Positions 61,898 to 64,000 of a stretch of 64,000 bases of DNA are shown piece after piece; the first letter of the stretch is position 1; every line of letters starts with the position of its first letter. The notes below the pieces were generated by a model that saw only the letters and a list, made by a program, of their open reading frames with translations, made no database searches and had not been told where the DNA came from. The DNA lies in NCBI RefSeq assembly GCF_029961765.1, contig NZ_CP124681.1, forward strand, positions 2,604,001 to 2,668,000, given 5' to 3'. The stretch is from Nocardioides sp. QY071. Lineage in GTDB: Bacteria; Actinomycetota; Actinomycetes; Propionibacteriales; Nocardioidaceae. Position numbers and translations under genes: made by a program.

Positions 61898-63757
61898 ATG
61901 AGCCGCATCGAGGACCTGGCACGGTCGGTCGGGGTCACGGGCGGCTACGACGACCTGTGGGCCTGGTCGGTCCGCGACCTCGACGGGTTCTGGTCGGGCG
62001 TGGCCCGGCACCTCGACCTCGACCTGCCCGGCCCGGTGCTCGCCGAGGAGCGGATGCCCGGCGCGGTCTGGTTCCCCGAGGCCCGGGTCAACTACGCCGC
62101 GGCGGTCCTCGACGGGTGCCCCGAGGACGAGGTCGCCGTCGTCGGCGTCACCGAGGACCCGGCCGCGACCGTCGAGCTGACCTGGGGCGAGCTGCGGCGT
62201 CGTACGGCGAGCCTGGCGGCGACACTGCGCGGCCTGGGCGTGGGGGAGGGCGACCGCGTGGTCGGCTTCCTCCCCAACACGCCTGACGCGGTCGTGGCCT
62301 TCCTCGCCACCGCCAGCCTCGGCGCGGTCTGGTCGGTGTGCGGCATGGACTACGCCGCCTCGGCCGCCCGCTCGCGCTTCGAGCAGCTCGAGCCGGTGGT
62401 GCTGGTGCACGCGTCGTCCTACGTCCACGCTCAGTCGGTCCACGACCGCAGCGATGTCGTCGCCGAGCTCACCGGCGCGCTGCCCACGCTGCGCGCGGTG
62501 CTCGAGGTCGGCACGCCCGCCTGGGACGAGGCGCTGGCCGCCGACGTGCCGTTCGAGCCGGTGGCCGTCGCGTTCGACCACCCGCTGTGGGTGCTGTTCT
62601 CCTCGGGCACGACCGGCCGCCCGAAGGGCATCGTCCACGGCCACGGTGGCGCGCTGCTCGAGCAGGCCAAGGTGGCGGCGTACCACTTCGACCTGGGGCC
62701 CGGCGAGCGGCTCCTCTGGTTCACCACCCCGTCGTGGATGATGTGGAACTTCGTCGTCGGCGCCCTGCTGACCGGCGCGTCCGTGGTGACGTACGACGGC
62801 AGCCCGGCCCACCCCGCGACCGACGGCCTGTGGGCGCTGGCCGCCCGGCTCGGCGTGACCGTGGTGGGGATGAGCCCCGGCTACGTGGCCGCCTGCCAGA
62901 AGGCCGGCGTCGGTCCCGCGGGGCACGACCTCTCGCGGCTGCGCCGGGTCGGGATCTCCGGGTCGACCTTCCCCGCGACCAGCCAGGAGGAGCTGCAGGC
63001 CGACCTCGGTCCGGACGTGCAGATCTGCTCGATCAGCGGCGGGACCGACGTGGTCAGCGCCTTCGTCGGTCCGGCGCCGACGGTGCCGGTGTGGCCCGGC
63101 GAGCTGTCCCGGCCGTGCCTCGGCGTGGCCCTCGACGCGTTCGACGCCGACGGACGCTCCGTGCGCGGCGAGGTCGGCGAGCTGGTCGTCACCCGACCGA
63201 TGCCGTCCATGCCGCTGTACTTCTGGGGCGACGACGACGGCAGCCGCTACCACGAGGCCTACTTCGACACCTTCCCCGGCGTGTGGCGCCACGGCGACTG
63301 GATCACCGTGACCGACCACGGCTCGGTCGTCATCCACGGCCGCTCGGACGCGACGCTCAACCGGAACGGGATCCGGATGGGCAGCGGCGACATCTACGAG
63401 CCGGTCGAGGCGCTGCCCGAGGTGCGCGAGGCGCTGGTCATCGGGTTGGAGGAGCCGGACGGCGGCTACTGGATGCCGCTGTTCGTGGTCCTCGCCGAGG
63501 GCGTCGAGCTCGACGCGGCGCTCGACGCCCGGATCCGCGACGCCGTACGCACCCACGCCTCGCCGCGGCACGTCCCGGACGTCGTGATCGCCGCTCCGGG
63601 CGTCCCGCACACCCGCACCGGGAAGAAGCTCGAGGTGCCCGTGAAGAGGGTGCTCGCGGGCCAGGACCTCGGTCGCTCCTACGACCCCGGTAGTGTGGAC
63701 GCCCCAGAGCTGATCGACTGGTACCGAACCGTGGGCAGGAGCCGCAGAACCCGATGA
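61898..63757 (+). CDS. Acetoacetyl-CoA synthetase-like AMP ligase
   Basis: 619 residues. ANL-type AMP-forming ligase: FSSGTTGRPKGIVHGHGG, GVWRHGDWITVTDHG, GRSDATLNRNGIRMGSGDIY and catalytic Lys in TRTGKKLEVPVK near the end. The N-terminal extension and WMMWNFVVGALLTGAS are typical of acetoacetyl-CoA synthetases. It activates acetoacetate or a related acid. ATG 61898. Its stop overlaps the next gene. Confidence 0.88.
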   Translation: MSRIEDLARSVGVTGGYDDLWAWSVRDLDGFWSGVARHLDLDLPGPVLAEERMPGAVWFPEARVNYAAAVLDGCPEDEVAVVGVTEDPAATVELTWGELRRRTASLAATLRGLGVGEGDRVVGFLPNTPDAVVAFLATASLGAVWSVCGMDYAASAARSRFEQLEPVVLVHASSYVHAQSVHDRSDVVAELTGALPTLRAVLEVGTPAWDEALAADVPFEPVAVAFDHPLWVLFSSGTTGRPKGIVHGHGGALLEQAKVAAYHFDLGPGERLLWFTTPSWMMWNFVVGALLTGASVVTYDGSPAHPATDGLWALAARLGVTVVGMSPGYVAACQKAGVGPAGHDLSRLRRVGISGSTFPATSQEELQADLGPDVQICSISGGTDVVSAFVGPAPTVPVWPGELSRPCLGVALDAFDADGRSVRGEVGELVVTRPMPSMPLYFWGDDDGSRYHEAYFDTFPGVWRHGDWITVTDHGSVVIHGRSDATLNRNGIRMGSGDIYEPVEALPEVREALVIGLEEPDGGYWMPLFVVLAEGVELDAALDARIRDAVRTHASPRHVPDVVIAAPGVPHTRTGKKLEVPVKRVLAGQDLGRSYDPGSVDAPELIDWYRTVGRSRRTR

Positions 63758-64000
63758 CCGCCTGGCTACTGCTGGGACTCGCCATCCTCCTGGTGCTCGC
63801 GTGCGGCCTGTTCGTCGCGGCCGAGTTCGCCTTCGTCACCGTCGACCGCGGCCAGGTCGACCGGGCCGCCGCCGACGGCGACGCGGCGGCGATCGGGCTG
63901 CAGAAGGCGCTGCGCTCCCTGTCGACCCAGCTCTCCGGGGCCCAGGTCGGCATCACCATCACCAACCTGGCCATCGGCTTCCTCGCCGAGCCCGCGATAG
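63754..64000 (+). CDS. CNNM/hemolysin-type membrane protein, N-terminal part
   Basis: First 82 residues only; the gene runs past the window. LLGLAILLVLACGLFVAAEFAFVTVDR is the first helix and signature of the DUF21/CNNM domain of CorC/HlyC-type proteins, followed by LSGAQVGITITNLAIGFLAEP. Probably a metal-related transporter. ATGA overlap with the synthetase gene. Confidence 0.88.
   Translation, partial: MTAWLLLGLAILLVLACGLFVAAEFAFVTVDRGQVDRAAADGDAAAIGLQKALRSLSTQLSGAQVGITITNLAIGFLAEPAI

Overview
The window is about 64 kb of very GC-rich DNA with tightly packed genes, frequent GTG/TTG starts, four-base stop/start overlaps (ATGA, GTGA) and DUF222/HNH, PaaX and CHAT families. This points to an actinobacterium, most likely a Nocardioides-like member of the Propionibacteriales. 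Genus assignment is inference; no rRNA or tRNA gene was seen.

Layout. (1) 1-2318: a pair of dynamin/Era-type GTPase genes. (2) 2501-6317: a three-gene module of ECF sigma factor, small anti-sigma-like protein and TPR-CHAT protease. (3) 6433-44942: a large exopolysaccharide (EPS) locus, all on the + strand except one internal block. It holds three polymerase/ligase-type (Wzy) domains, three flippase-type (Wzx) domains, three copolymerase-type (Wzz) proteins, an initiating phosphoglycosyl transferase, seven glycosyltransferase domains, a sulfotransferase, acetyltransferases, two kinase-fold modifiers, a deacetylase, glycosidases, an epimerase, a soluble histidine kinase/response regulator pair and a set of coiled-coil proteins. 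The interrupting block (14390-22103) carries a DUF222-HNH gene, a 221-bp tandem repeat, a secreted GH16 enzyme, a large fibrinogen-domain secreted protein, a lipoprotein and an Alg13/14-like glycosyltransferase. (4) 44921-64000: ordinary accessory and metabolic genes: HTH regulators, an oxidoreductase/GntR/NCS1 permease unit, TetR-SDR, an AurF-like diiron oxygenase, a CDF transporter, a PaaX-SDR-thioesterase unit, a P450, a DUF2786/HExxH protein, a TagB/F-like transferase, a hexapeptide acyltransferase, an acetoacetyl-CoA synthetase and the start of a CNNM/hemolysin-type membrane protein.

The most striking unexplained signal is a bipartite sequence GGATCA-N17-CACTGG. Both hexamers and the 17-base spacing are exact at six places, and there is one near match (CACCAG). 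Six of the seven copies lie just upstream of EPS transcription units, and four are preceded 8-10 bases upstream by a GAA-rich/TTYCC box. This looks like a dedicated promoter or operator that makes the scattered EPS units one regulon. Its natural candidate regulators are the kinase/response-regulator pair inside the locus, whose own operon carries a copy, or an alternative sigma factor.

A second notable system is the ECF sigma / small protein / TPR-CHAT trio. It resembles in layout the protease-controlled sigma factor of type III-E CRISPR (Craspase), but no CRISPR component is present here. Other unusual points are a Wzx-Wzy fusion protein, two copolymerases whose kinase-like domains lack a P-loop, a GT4-GT2 fusion, and a cluster of long perfect palindromes at 53175-53295.
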